The translations under genes were made by a program, and so were the position numbers. From an uncultured Crocinitomix sp. (GTDB taxonomy: Bacteria; Bacteroidota; Bacteroidia; Flavobacteriales_D; Crocinitomicaceae), in contig CAKZON010000087.1 of assembly GCA_937136425.1 (NCBI GenBank), forward strand, positions 27,863 through 91,862: a stretch of DNA of 64,000 nt. Reading direction: 5' to 3'. Shown here piece by piece: positions 54,527 to 63,349 of the stretch. Below the pieces are notes generated by a model. That model made no database searches. It had not been told where the DNA came from and saw nothing but the letters and a program-made list of their open reading frames with translations. Each line of letters starts with the position of its first letter. Position 1 is the stretch's first letter.

Positions 54527-56440
54527 CTAACTTTTTAAAAACGTTTTGTTGATGAAGACGCTACTACTCGTCTTCATTCGAACAACGTACGAACCTTTTT
54601 CAAGGTGTTCGATTGCGATTGTTGAGTTAAAGTTGTTGGAGTAAAAAACTGTTTTACCCGTAATATCAATAATTGAATAAGAAGTAATAATTATATCTTC
54701 TGGTAGCGTTATGTGTATTTCTTCCGCCGCAGGGTTTGGAAATAATTCTACATGAATTTGATCCTTTAATTCCTTGATTTCGCTATATCCAGAGCAATCA
54801 TATTCAGAATTAATGATTGGTGCATTGCCATTTACATTCATGGTAATAGCGTTCCATATGGCATCATTCTCTCCGCCTAGTCGCCAAATACCTATGCCTC
54901 CAATATAATCGCGAAGGTCATGCTCTTCTAGTGAGGTTAATTTATAATTTAATGACGCGCCATCTTGGAAATAGCAGATCCATTCAACACCTTCAATCGT
55001 TACATTGAAAAAGGGTTCATTGCCATTGTCTTCTCTGTTGATCATATCAGGATTAATATCGTAATGATTAATTAAGGCTTGAGCATCCTTGTATGTTAAT
55101 CCAATAGCAGGGTCTTCCAATGTATGTTCTTCAAATAAATATTTCCAACGATAGCCATAAAAAGGTATTCCAAGTTGAATTTTTGAAGGATCTTCAATTT
55201 CTGATATCGCAAAACAGGCTACATCATTCATCCAGTCAGGAGTAGCTTGACATCCAGCTGTCGGAGGAGGGTCGGTGAAGGTTGGAGAGGTTGCCCAATG
55301 TAAGTCGTACGTCATAAATAAAATTTCATCTACTGCATTTCCAATTCGTTCATAGTCTTGCGCTTGTGGACCGAACCATGTACCAGGGCCAACTTTAGTG
55401 TGAACTGCTGTAGTGATAATTTTTCCTTCTTCGTGAACTTCGGATGCGAGATCTTCTATAAATGAAGCGTAATTATTCTTGTCTGAAGCCATTAAGCTTT
55501 CATAATCAACATCTATTCCGGCAAATGCAGTTTTTTCTTCTAAAATTGAAATAATGTCATTAATGTGATTTGATTTTAGTGTGGGATCTGTCATCATAGT
55601 ATGAACGGCCATTTGATCAAAATCTCCTATTTCAGGATTGTAGTTGAAAATGACGGGAATGAGTTCAATATCATTTGTTAGACAATAATCTACCACACCC
55701 ATATCAGCTATAAAGTCGTACCAATAATGGATGTCTTCAACAGGATCTATACCGTCAGGTAAATCCTGTCCCGCTCGCAGTATTCCATCTGTCGTAATCG
55801 AGTACAGTTGAACACGCAATTGGTCAATGTTTTGACCATATCTTTGTAAAGAACACCATGCATTTTCAGCATCAAAAATAGGAAAGTAAGCAACTGTTTT
55901 AAGGTCTTTAAATTCCTTTAAATCGGTGTCCAAGGGTTTTACTTTTTGACCTGTAAAACCAGGGCCACTAACTTCGCCATCTATATCGTAAATAATAGTT
56001 ACAGGTCCAGTGTCTGCATTCATTGTAATTGCACGAGGTAAAAATTCAATCCAATCCTCAATACTAGAAGTAGTTAACCATTCACCGCTTAAAACAAAGC
56101 TTTCACCAACATTCAAATTAAGGTCCCAAGTGGGGCCCGTTAATTCAATTTCTCCGGTTCCTGGATTGATAACTGTTTTTTCAACAATTCCCCATGTGCT
56201 GTTTAAACCTTTCCATAAGGTGTTTATTTTCCAGTTTTCTAGGTTTACTGCACCAGTGTTTTCAACTTTGAAATAATACATCCCTCCAAAACGTGCATGT
56301 TCGTCTGAAGGTGGAATGGAGTATATAAAATAACTCTCATCATCTGGGTATGCTATAGTAACTGTTACTTCCTCTTGTGCTTGTGCAATTATTCCTAAAA
56401 ATAAAAAGAGGGTTAGAATGCTGTTCTCAATGATTTTCAT
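54527..56440 (-). CDS. GH18-like secreted protein with N-terminal binding domain and T9SS tail
   Basis: 637 residues. Signal peptide ending AQAQ. Residues about 25-165 form a beta-sandwich resembling a cellulose/chitin-binding module. A GH18 barrel spans about 180-545. Its DxxDxDxE motif reads AGIDVDYE (307-314): the first Asp is Ala, the acid Glu314 is kept, and W is Y. A T9SS domain is at about 565-637 (VELFPNPAAEE, KGSYVVRMKT). It resembles YaaH/spore-germination GH18 proteins more than true chitinases. Activity may be reduced or altered. It starts two bases after the chitinase gene ends. Confidence 0.85.
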   Translation of the reverse strand: MKIIENSILTLFLFLGIIAQAQEEVTVTIAYPDDESYFIYSIPPSDEHARFGGMYYFKVENTGAVNLENWKINTLWKGLNSTWGIVEKTVINPGTGEIELTGPTWDLNLNVGESFVLSGEWLTTSSIEDWIEFLPRAITMNADTGPVTIIYDIDGEVSGPGFTGQKVKPLDTDLKEFKDLKTVAYFPIFDAENAWCSLQRYGQNIDQLRVQLYSITTDGILRAGQDLPDGIDPVEDIHYWYDFIADMGVVDYCLTNDIELIPVIFNYNPEIGDFDQMAVHTMMTDPTLKSNHINDIISILEEKTAFAGIDVDYESLMASDKNNYASFIEDLASEVHEEGKIITTAVHTKVGPGTWFGPQAQDYERIGNAVDEILFMTYDLHWATSPTFTDPPPTAGCQATPDWMNDVACFAISEIEDPSKIQLGIPFYGYRWKYLFEEHTLEDPAIGLTYKDAQALINHYDINPDMINREDNGNEPFFNVTIEGVEWICYFQDGASLNYKLTSLEEHDLRDYIGGIGIWRLGGENDAIWNAITMNVNGNAPIINSEYDCSGYSEIKELKDQIHVELFPNPAAEEIHITLPEDIIITSYSIIDITGKTVFYSNNFNSTIAIEHLEKGSYVVRMKTSSSVFINKTFLKS

Positions 56441-56442
56441 TG

Positions 56443-58014
56443 TTACTGTTTTTTAATAAATTTTTGATTAATTACACCTTTGCTAGTGTTAATTCTAATT
56501 ATGTAAACGCCGCTCTCAAGTGCTGATAAATTGATCGAAGTAGGCGGGTTATTAAGGTTAATCGCTTGCTTGCCGTCAAGTGTTGTAACTTGGATTGAAT
56601 TTATTTTAAGACCATTTTCAACTTGTATGTTGAGATGAGTATGCACCGGGTTCGGGTAAATATTTATAGCTGAGGATAGTTGTTGTTCTGAGATTCCGTA
56701 AGTTTCGTCAGAACCCTCCTCCGTTGGAGCGTGGCATAGAGAAAGTTTTAGTGTGTCTGCTAATGGGGTAAGGGCAATAATACCTGATCCGGGAGTGGTT
56801 TCAATATAATCACCAGTAATTTCCCAAATTATGGCACCAGCTAATTCTTGGTCTACTATATATTGTCCTTTAATTCCAATGGATTTTTCGTCATCATAAG
56901 AAAGGAAGGTGTAAAGATCATCTTTCCCTAATAAATACGGAACTTCCGCTAATGCGTCCCAATCGGTATTAAATAGGTCCATTTTTTGAAGGATATTGTA
57001 GTATAATGGTGTGCCTTCATCCATTGCGAATGTTATGATGTCCGATTCGCCAGTTGTTTCTCCATGTAATACAGGTGTGCCGATTGTTTTTGCGGATCTG
57101 CCGTAAAAGGCAACGCCTAAATTGATCATCTCTGGGGGAACGCTATAATCATTTACTAGGCGTTCAATCGCACTATTACAGTTGAATGTAGGGTCACCAG
57201 ATTCAGGAGTGTAAAGTGGAGAGTTATGGTTCGTCTCAGAACTAAATGCTCCAAAAAAATCATAGGACATTAGGTTGATATAATCCAGAATTTCGATCAT
57301 TTGATCCCATTCAATATCGTCCATTTTATCAGGAGCTGCACCAAATGCTGCAGTAAGCATTAAGTTTTTTGAGATTTCGTCCTCCACAACATCTAGCGAG
57401 TCCCTAATTTCTTGTAATAATAACGTGTAATTATAAATGTCATCTGGGGTTCCACCGTGATCGGTAAATCCAGGATATTCCCAATCTATATCAATTCCGT
57501 CTATGTTATATGTTCTAACTAATTCATTACATGAATGAGCAAAATTACTCCGTTTCACAGTGTTGGCGGCAATTGCAGGAAAGTCATTTGATAGTGTCCA
57601 TCCGCCAATTGATATCATTACAGGAACATTGTTTAAATGGGCATGATGAATAAGCGAAGTATTAGGGTGGTGATATGCGGGGTTTCCTAAATCAAATTCA
57701 GAATCATAGCCGACTGGGGCAAGTGCCCAGTTTATTGAACCTAATAGTAAATTTTTGTCCCCCCATGGATCTGTAATTGTGATCGTACCATCTTCTAAAG
57801 GGTACAGGAAAGCATAATTGATAATCGTATATTTTGAATAATCAATTGTCTCGGGATTTACTAATTTATCACGATCGTACCATTGCCATCCAGGATAATA
57901 ACCAATTACTTCTTTACAATGGTCTTGTCCAAAAGATTTGGATACAAAAAATGTAATAATGAAAAATATTACATACATAAAGTTGTAGTGTCGATATTTA
58001 AAATTTGATTTCAT
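56443..58014 (-). CDS. GH18 chitinase with T9SS domain
   Basis: 523 residues from ATG 58014 (MKSNFKYRHY); an in-frame start 63 bases earlier adds a polar stretch before the signal peptide and is less likely. Signal ends SFGQ. The barrel spans about 33-435: VIGYYPGW, SIGGWT, the catalytic DGIDIDWE (172-179, acid Glu179), MSYDFFGAF, and late GAIIWEITGD. A T9SS domain follows at about 455-523 (INIYPNPVHTH, ESGVYIIRIN). An endo-type chitinase is expected. It is downstream of the AraC/TPR regulator and is transcribed in the same direction as it and the second GH18 gene. Confidence 0.95.
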   Translation of the reverse strand: MKSNFKYRHYNFMYVIFFIITFFVSKSFGQDHCKEVIGYYPGWQWYDRDKLVNPETIDYSKYTIINYAFLYPLEDGTITITDPWGDKNLLLGSINWALAPVGYDSEFDLGNPAYHHPNTSLIHHAHLNNVPVMISIGGWTLSNDFPAIAANTVKRSNFAHSCNELVRTYNIDGIDIDWEYPGFTDHGGTPDDIYNYTLLLQEIRDSLDVVEDEISKNLMLTAAFGAAPDKMDDIEWDQMIEILDYINLMSYDFFGAFSSETNHNSPLYTPESGDPTFNCNSAIERLVNDYSVPPEMINLGVAFYGRSAKTIGTPVLHGETTGESDIITFAMDEGTPLYYNILQKMDLFNTDWDALAEVPYLLGKDDLYTFLSYDDEKSIGIKGQYIVDQELAGAIIWEITGDYIETTPGSGIIALTPLADTLKLSLCHAPTEEGSDETYGISEQQLSSAINIYPNPVHTHLNIQVENGLKINSIQVTTLDGKQAINLNNPPTSINLSALESGVYIIRINTSKGVINQKFIKKQ

Positions 58015-58193
58015 AATGCATTTTAAATGGATTGTGTTGTTTTTTGTTTGGGCAAATGTATGCTTCTTCTGAGTCAAAAAACAAAAGTTTAATTGCCGAA
58101 TTGATAAATATGTAATAGTTTGTTGTGGTGTTAATCGTCTATTAATTAGCGTTTAACAGTTGGGGGTGGAAGAGGATAGAGAAAATGAGTGAA

Positions 58194-59750
58194 TTACGTT
58201 GTTTTGTTCATTTTTCTGAAATATGACGGCGTAATTCCCGTTTCTTTTTTGAAAGTAGAATTAAATGTAGAGATACTTTTATATCCAACTGACTGTGCAA
58301 TTCCCTCAATACTATAGTGATCAAAACTTTTATTTATCAAGAGTTCTCGTGCCTCTTGAATTCTAAGTTTATTTATTAATCGACTAAATGAAAGGCCAAA
58401 ATGTGCATTAATGCTTTCAGATAAATAAGTTCTATTTGTTTTTAATATACGAGCTAGTTTGTCTAGACTCATGTCCTGTTTGCAATAAATCTTTTTATTG
58501 ATGAAAACTATTTCGATTTGCTCTATTAGCTCAATGGATGCATTTTTAGAATTATCTTTAATGTTTTTTTTGGGTTTAGTCAGCTCTAAGTTCTTTTTGG
58601 CTAGTAAAACATTTTTTTGATTCTTTTTAATATAAAGAACAAGTATAACCGTTAGTAATAGGCCTGTAATAATCCAGAAAAGGAGGTATAAATGTTTTAC
58701 TTTTTGCTCACTTTTAGCCTTTTCAAGCGAAATTTTAGCTTTTTCTTCAAGGATTAATGTGTTGTACTTGAAGTTGTATTCGTCCAATAATAAGTTTGTG
58801 CCTATTTTATTGTCAATTTTTCTAATGCTATCAGCTATGAATACTGCATTGTAAGCTTGTTTGTAATTTCCATTTTCAAAATATGAATGACCTAAAACTC
58901 GGTAGATATTAGATTTAAGCTTTTGCGATTTTTCGTTTGACAAATATTCGAGTGACGTTTTTAACGTACTAATTGCAGACTCGTGTAAATCCTGTTTTTG
59001 AAATACGACTCCAAGATTAAAGAGGGTAGTTGAATTGTTGTTTTGGATATTGTTACTCGAAGTTGAAAAATCTTTGATCAGATCTTCATAAATAATTTTT
59101 GCTTCATTGTACCTACCTATGTTTTGGTAGACAGTGGCAAGATTATTCTTTAAGTTTTGATCAAATTCGCTTATTCCGGCTTTGGAAAAGACGAGTGCTT
59201 TTTGAAAGTAATATATGGCCGAATCGTGATTTTCTTCAATAAAAAAAGTACTACCAATATTGATTAGATTGCCTTTGATTCCAACTGAATCAGCAACAAT
59301 ATTGTATGAGGTTAAAGCTGTTTTGTAATGTTTTCTAGCTTTAATACTGCGTTCATTGTCGTAATATATGATTCCTGTTAATGTGTGGAATGAGGCATTA
59401 AGTTCATGATCATTTTCCAGTAATGGCGAATCCATCAATTTATATATAATGGAAATAAATTGATTTTCTTTTCCTATGTTTTTATAAAAAAGCACACGAG
59501 CCAATTCGTGTTTGAAATAAACTTTGGGTAAGGAGTGTTTAAGTCTTTTAGAGTTAAGCTCCATCATACTTTCAATTTCGCTTTGCGTTTCAAAATTGTT
59601 GTAATAGAGATGTAAGATTTGTGGTGGAAGAGATTTATTTGCTTTTTGATTAAAATCACTTTGTGTTAAAGCGCGGTTATTTTGCTGACAAATACTTGCA
59701 AGTGGTAGCAAGAGTATATAGAAAAAAAAAATAATTGATCTAGAGGTCAT
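58194..59750 (-). CDS. TPR-TM-AraC transcription regulator
   Basis: 518 residues. Signal-like start (MTSRSIIFFFYILLLPLASIC), TPR helices across about 45-330 (YNEAKIIYEDLIK, NYKQAYNAVF), a transmembrane helix at about 354-374, and a cytoplasmic AraC-type double HTH at about 425-515 (LARILKTNRTYLSESIN; IEGIAQSVGYKSISTFNSTF). The periplasmic TPR region probably senses a ligand, as in other Bacteroidota membrane-bound AraC regulators. It lies 179 bases upstream of the chitinase gene, whose expression it plausibly controls. Confidence 0.9.
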   Translation of the reverse strand: MTSRSIIFFFYILLLPLASICQQNNRALTQSDFNQKANKSLPPQILHLYYNNFETQSEIESMMELNSKRLKHSLPKVYFKHELARVLFYKNIGKENQFISIIYKLMDSPLLENDHELNASFHTLTGIIYYDNERSIKARKHYKTALTSYNIVADSVGIKGNLINIGSTFFIEENHDSAIYYFQKALVFSKAGISEFDQNLKNNLATVYQNIGRYNEAKIIYEDLIKDFSTSSNNIQNNNSTTLFNLGVVFQKQDLHESAISTLKTSLEYLSNEKSQKLKSNIYRVLGHSYFENGNYKQAYNAVFIADSIRKIDNKIGTNLLLDEYNFKYNTLILEEKAKISLEKAKSEQKVKHLYLLFWIITGLLLTVILVLYIKKNQKNVLLAKKNLELTKPKKNIKDNSKNASIELIEQIEIVFINKKIYCKQDMSLDKLARILKTNRTYLSESINAHFGLSFSRLINKLRIQEARELLINKSFDHYSIEGIAQSVGYKSISTFNSTFKKETGITPSYFRKMNKTT

Positions 59751-59843
59751 TACAGTTGATTGAGGTTGAGCAGGTAAAAATACAAAGATGGGAGTTTTAG
59801 ATCGTTAGAGTTTTGATTATTTAGGTTATTATTGGAGTCCTGA

Positions 59844-59877
59844 TAAAAAAAATGGCACCCATTTTTTTGGGCGCCAT
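59844..59877 (-). terminator. Terminator of the repeat adhesin gene
   Basis: On the minus strand ATGGCGCCCA pairs with TGGGTGCCAT (one G-T wobble) around a short A loop, followed by a long T run. It is closely similar to the terminator at 63294. Confidence 0.9.
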
Positions 59878-59898
59878 CTTTAAGTTATTTGATTTGTT

Positions 59899-62800
59899 TT
59901 ATTTCTTTACAACTTTTACCGTGTGAGTAGTGTCATTTGATCTGATCATTACAAAGTAAACTCCACGTGCTACATTTTCTAAAGAAATAATTTCTTTATC
60001 AATTGCAGTTGCTTGAGTAATAACAGCACCATTGATATTTGTTAGTGCATAAGTAAATCTTCCATCAAATTCTACAGTAACTAATCCAGTTGTAGGATTA
60101 GGATATACATTTAACGTAATTTCATTAGCTTCGTTAATTCCAACTTGCGAATCAACTGTGATTTCAATTGTTGTTGTACAACCATTACTGTCTTGAACAG
60201 TTACTGTATATTCTCCAGCAGGTAAGTCATTTAAATCTTCATCATCATCAAAATCACCAGTTCCGTCATTATCCCAATCAAAGGTGTAAGGAGCAACGCC
60301 ACCTGACACACTGATATCAATATCACCATCAGTCCCCATGAGCTCATCACCAGTTGTATATGTTACTACAATTTCATCTGCAACATCAACATTAATTGAA
60401 GCTGTATTTTGACAACCGTTGTCATCTGTTCCAACTACAGTAAATGTAAGTGTTCCTTCTGTGTCCATAGTTACAGGTTCTCCGTCGGTTACTCCCATAT
60501 CCCAATCGTAGCTTGTAGCTCCGCCACCTGCAAAGGTAACCTCACTGCCATAGCATACTTCAGTTTCTGATGCTGTTGCCGTTACAGTTGGTAATTCATT
60601 TACGGTAATATCAATCTCAGCAGTGTTTTCACAACCGTTATCATCTGTTCCTGTAACTGTGTATGTTTCTGTACCAACTTCTTGCGTGAATGCTTCACCA
60701 TCTGTTACGTCCATGTCCCAATCATAATCAGTTGCACCTTCGCCAGTTAATGTAATTTCTTCACCATCACAAACTTCATCATCTGCTGCGGTTGCTATAA
60801 CTGTAGGCAAACCATAAACAGTTGCATCAATTGTTGCAGAGTTTTCACATCCATTAACATCTGTTCCTGTTACGGTATATGTAGCAGTTCCAACTGCAGC
60901 TGTAAACGCAATCCCGTCCGTAACTCCTAAATCCCAAGAATAGGTAACGGCGCCTCCACCTGTAAATGTGAATGCTTCACCATCACAAACTTCGTCATCA
61001 TCAACTGATGCGGTTACTGTAGGTAGATTATGAACAGTTGCATCAACTGTCGCTGTATTTTCACATCCATTAGCATCTGTTCCTGTTACTGTATAAGTAG
61101 CGGTTCCGACAGCAGCTGTAAAAGCAACACCATCTGTTACACCTAAGTCCCAAGTGTAAGTGGCAGCACCTCCACCAGTAAATGTGAATGCTTCACCATC
61201 ACAAACTTCGTCGTCATCAACTGATGCAGTAACTGTAGGTATGTCATGAACTGTTGCGTCGATTGAAGCAGAATTTTCACATCCGTTAGCATCTGTACCA
61301 GTTACTGTGTATGTCGCAGTTCCGATAGTTGCTGTAAAAGCAACACCATCTGTTACACCTGAATCCCAAGTGTAAGTGGCGGCCCCTCCACCTGTAAATG
61401 TGAATGCTTCACCGTCACATACTTCATCATCATCAACTGATGCTATTACTGTAGGTAAATTATGAACAGTTGCATCAACTGTTGCCGTATTTTCACATCC
61501 ATTAGCGTCTGTCCCTGTTACTGTATATGTAGCTGTTCCAACTGCAGCTGTAAATGCAACACCATTTGTTACTCCTAAATCCCAAGTGTAAGTGGCAGCA
61601 CCTCCACCTGTAAATGTGAATGCTTCACCATCACAAACTTCGTCATCATCAACAGAAGCTGTTACTGTAGGGAGATTATGAACCGTGGCATCAACTGTTG
61701 CCGTGTTTTCACATCCGTTAGCATCTGTCCCTGTTACTGTGTATGTAGCGGTTCCAATGGCTGCGGTAAAAGCAACACCATCTGTTACACCTGAATCCCA
61801 AGTGTATGTAGCAGCACCTCCACCAGTAAATGTGAATGCTTCACCATCACATACTTCATCATCATCAACTGATGCTGTTACTGTAGGTAAATTATGAACC
61901 GTCGCATCAACTGTTGCCGTATTTTCACATCCATTAGCGTCTGTCCCTGTTACTGTATATGTGGCAGTTCCTACTGCTGCTGTAAAAGCAACACCATTTG
62001 TTACTCCTAAATCCCAAGTATAAGATGTGGCACCTCCTCCAGTAAATGTAAATACTTCACCATCACAAACTTCGTCATCATCAACTGATGCTGTTACTGA
62101 AGGAAGGTCATGAGTTAATATGTCTACTTGAAATCCACAATCACCATCAGCATCACTTGTCGCAGTGTATGTAGTAACTCCAACAGGTGGAGCAAATGCG
62201 GCCCCATTTGTTACACCACCATCCCATGAAATAGATCCTCCAAGATCAGAAGTTGCATCTAGAGTGAGTTCATCACCAAAGCAAAATTCAGTGGCATGTG
62301 CTGCAACGGTTAACGGTGTACAAAGTACTGTAATAATAATTTCGCCATTCCCAGATCGTGCACCTTGTGTATGTACTATTTCTGTAGCTCCGCCATCTGT
62401 ATAGCTGCTTCCGCCTCCTGCGCCTTCAAAACATCCAGAACCTCCACCGTAGTAGCCACCACCGCCACCAGTTCCATAATTTCCAACTGTGTTAGAACCA
62501 CCATTTCCAAGAGTTCCATTGCTATTTCCACCACACGATCCATGACCTGTAGGTCCAGCAATTCCACCAGCAACTTGACTTCCACCACCACCGGTGTATT
62601 GACAACTGGAACATGAGTATAGACATCCGCTTTGTCCAGTAAGTCCGCCGCCGTGACCACCTTCAGCAGTCCACGTTCCACAGTTACTTCCCGAACCACC
62701 GCCACCGCCGGCTACAATAATTCTGTCTCCTAAAGTAGTTCCTCCTTGACGCACATCTGAGGCTCCACCACCACCACCGTAGGTCGAAAGTCCTCCAGGA

Positions 62801-63093
62801 TTTCCTCCTCCGTTAAATCCTCCAGATGTACCAGTTCCTGCACCACCTACATAAATATTAAGTGTTTCTCCTGGTGTTACATCTAAAACGGCTTTACAAC
62901 GTCCTCCGAGTCCGAGATTTCCGTGGCCTGCGCCACCAAAAAGATCCATTTCTAAAGATGTTACGCCTAACGGAACAACATAAGTTTGCATAGAACCAGT
63001 ATAACTGAAGGTCGTTACCTGACTCCAGCTTTGGTTAAATATTAATCCTAAAGTAATTAGTAGGAAAAATTTAAAATTGTAAGATTGTCTCAT
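59899..63093 (-). CDS. Repetitive T9SS-secreted adhesin
   Basis: 1064 residues. Signal peptide, then a very glycine-rich region (about 55-230, with GGGGG runs and several cysteines) of the type also seen in surface and receptor-tyrosine-kinase glycine-rich domains. Eight 72-residue units follow (about 330-905: LPTVTASVDDDEVCDGE...WDLGVTNGVAF...NGCENTATVDATV), each with two cysteines and an Ig-like pattern. A SprB-like module comes next (PYTFDWDNDGTGDFDDDEDL) and a T9SS tail (about 995-1064, LNVYPNPTTG, RGVYFVMI). It probably mediates adhesion or gliding-type surface contact. Its C-terminal third matches the gene at 63350. Confidence 0.88.
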   Translation of the reverse strand: MRQSYNFKFFLLITLGLIFNQSWSQVTTFSYTGSMQTYVVPLGVTSLEMDLFGGAGHGNLGLGGRCKAVLDVTPGETLNIYVGGAGTGTSGGFNGGGNPGGLSTYGGGGGASDVRQGGTTLGDRIIVAGGGGGSGSNCGTWTAEGGHGGGLTGQSGCLYSCSSCQYTGGGGSQVAGGIAGPTGHGSCGGNSNGTLGNGGSNTVGNYGTGGGGGYYGGGSGCFEGAGGGSSYTDGGATEIVHTQGARSGNGEIIITVLCTPLTVAAHATEFCFGDELTLDATSDLGGSISWDGGVTNGAAFAPPVGVTTYTATSDADGDCGFQVDILTHDLPSVTASVDDDEVCDGEVFTFTGGGATSYTWDLGVTNGVAFTAAVGTATYTVTGTDANGCENTATVDATVHNLPTVTASVDDDEVCDGEAFTFTGGGAATYTWDSGVTDGVAFTAAIGTATYTVTGTDANGCENTATVDATVHNLPTVTASVDDDEVCDGEAFTFTGGGAATYTWDLGVTNGVAFTAAVGTATYTVTGTDANGCENTATVDATVHNLPTVIASVDDDEVCDGEAFTFTGGGAATYTWDSGVTDGVAFTATIGTATYTVTGTDANGCENSASIDATVHDIPTVTASVDDDEVCDGEAFTFTGGGAATYTWDLGVTDGVAFTAAVGTATYTVTGTDANGCENTATVDATVHNLPTVTASVDDDEVCDGEAFTFTGGGAVTYSWDLGVTDGIAFTAAVGTATYTVTGTDVNGCENSATIDATVYGLPTVIATAADDEVCDGEEITLTGEGATDYDWDMDVTDGEAFTQEVGTETYTVTGTDDNGCENTAEIDITVNELPTVTATASETEVCYGSEVTFAGGGATSYDWDMGVTDGEPVTMDTEGTLTFTVVGTDDNGCQNTASINVDVADEIVVTYTTGDELMGTDGDIDISVSGGVAPYTFDWDNDGTGDFDDDEDLNDLPAGEYTVTVQDSNGCTTTIEITVDSQVGINEANEITLNVYPNPTTGLVTVEFDGRFTYALTNINGAVITQATAIDKEIISLENVARGVYFVMIRSNDTTHTVKVVKK
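60379..62106 (-). repeat. Eight tandem 216-bp coding repeats
   Basis: Units of exactly 216 bases (72 codons) start at 62106, 61890, 61674, 61458, 61242, 61026, 60810 and 60594 on the minus strand. Units 1-6 are nearly identical at protein level; 7 and 8 are diverged and less asparagine-rich. Strong DNA similarity between units 1-6 suggests recent expansion or gene conversion. Confidence 0.88.
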
Positions 63094-63293
63094 AGTTCAA
63101 TATTTTGATTGAATATGAAGTTAATATGAATCTAGGTAGAAGTTTTGGTTGGTTTTCCCATAATGCTCATTTAGTTTTCGAACGTTAGTCTTAATTGACC
63201 AAAAGGATGTTTTTGTTTTTATCATTCTAATGGATTGCAAGATATAGAGGAAATACGGCAGGGGTTAATCTGATGTTAAGATTGTTAGTAAAC

Positions 63294-63328
63294 AAAAAAA
63301 TGGCGCCCAATAAAAAATTAGGCGCCAT
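63294..63328 (-). terminator. Terminator of the second adhesin gene
   Basis: ATGGCGCC / GGCGCCAT forms an 8-bp stem around a 13-nt loop and is followed by seven T on the minus strand. The arms are nearly the same as at 59844, showing that the paralogous genes were duplicated with their terminator. Confidence 0.9.
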
Positions 63329-63349
63329 CTTAAAAAGAAAAGATTCGTT

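Noticed and set aside
60379..62106. CRISPR-like tandem repeat array
   Set aside because: The period is 216 bases and the repeats are coding, in frame and without spacers; they are adhesin domains.
62376..62705. 109-residue hydrophobic gene in the glycine-rich region
   Set aside because: It is a reading-frame shadow of the low-complexity glycine-rich codons of the adhesin.
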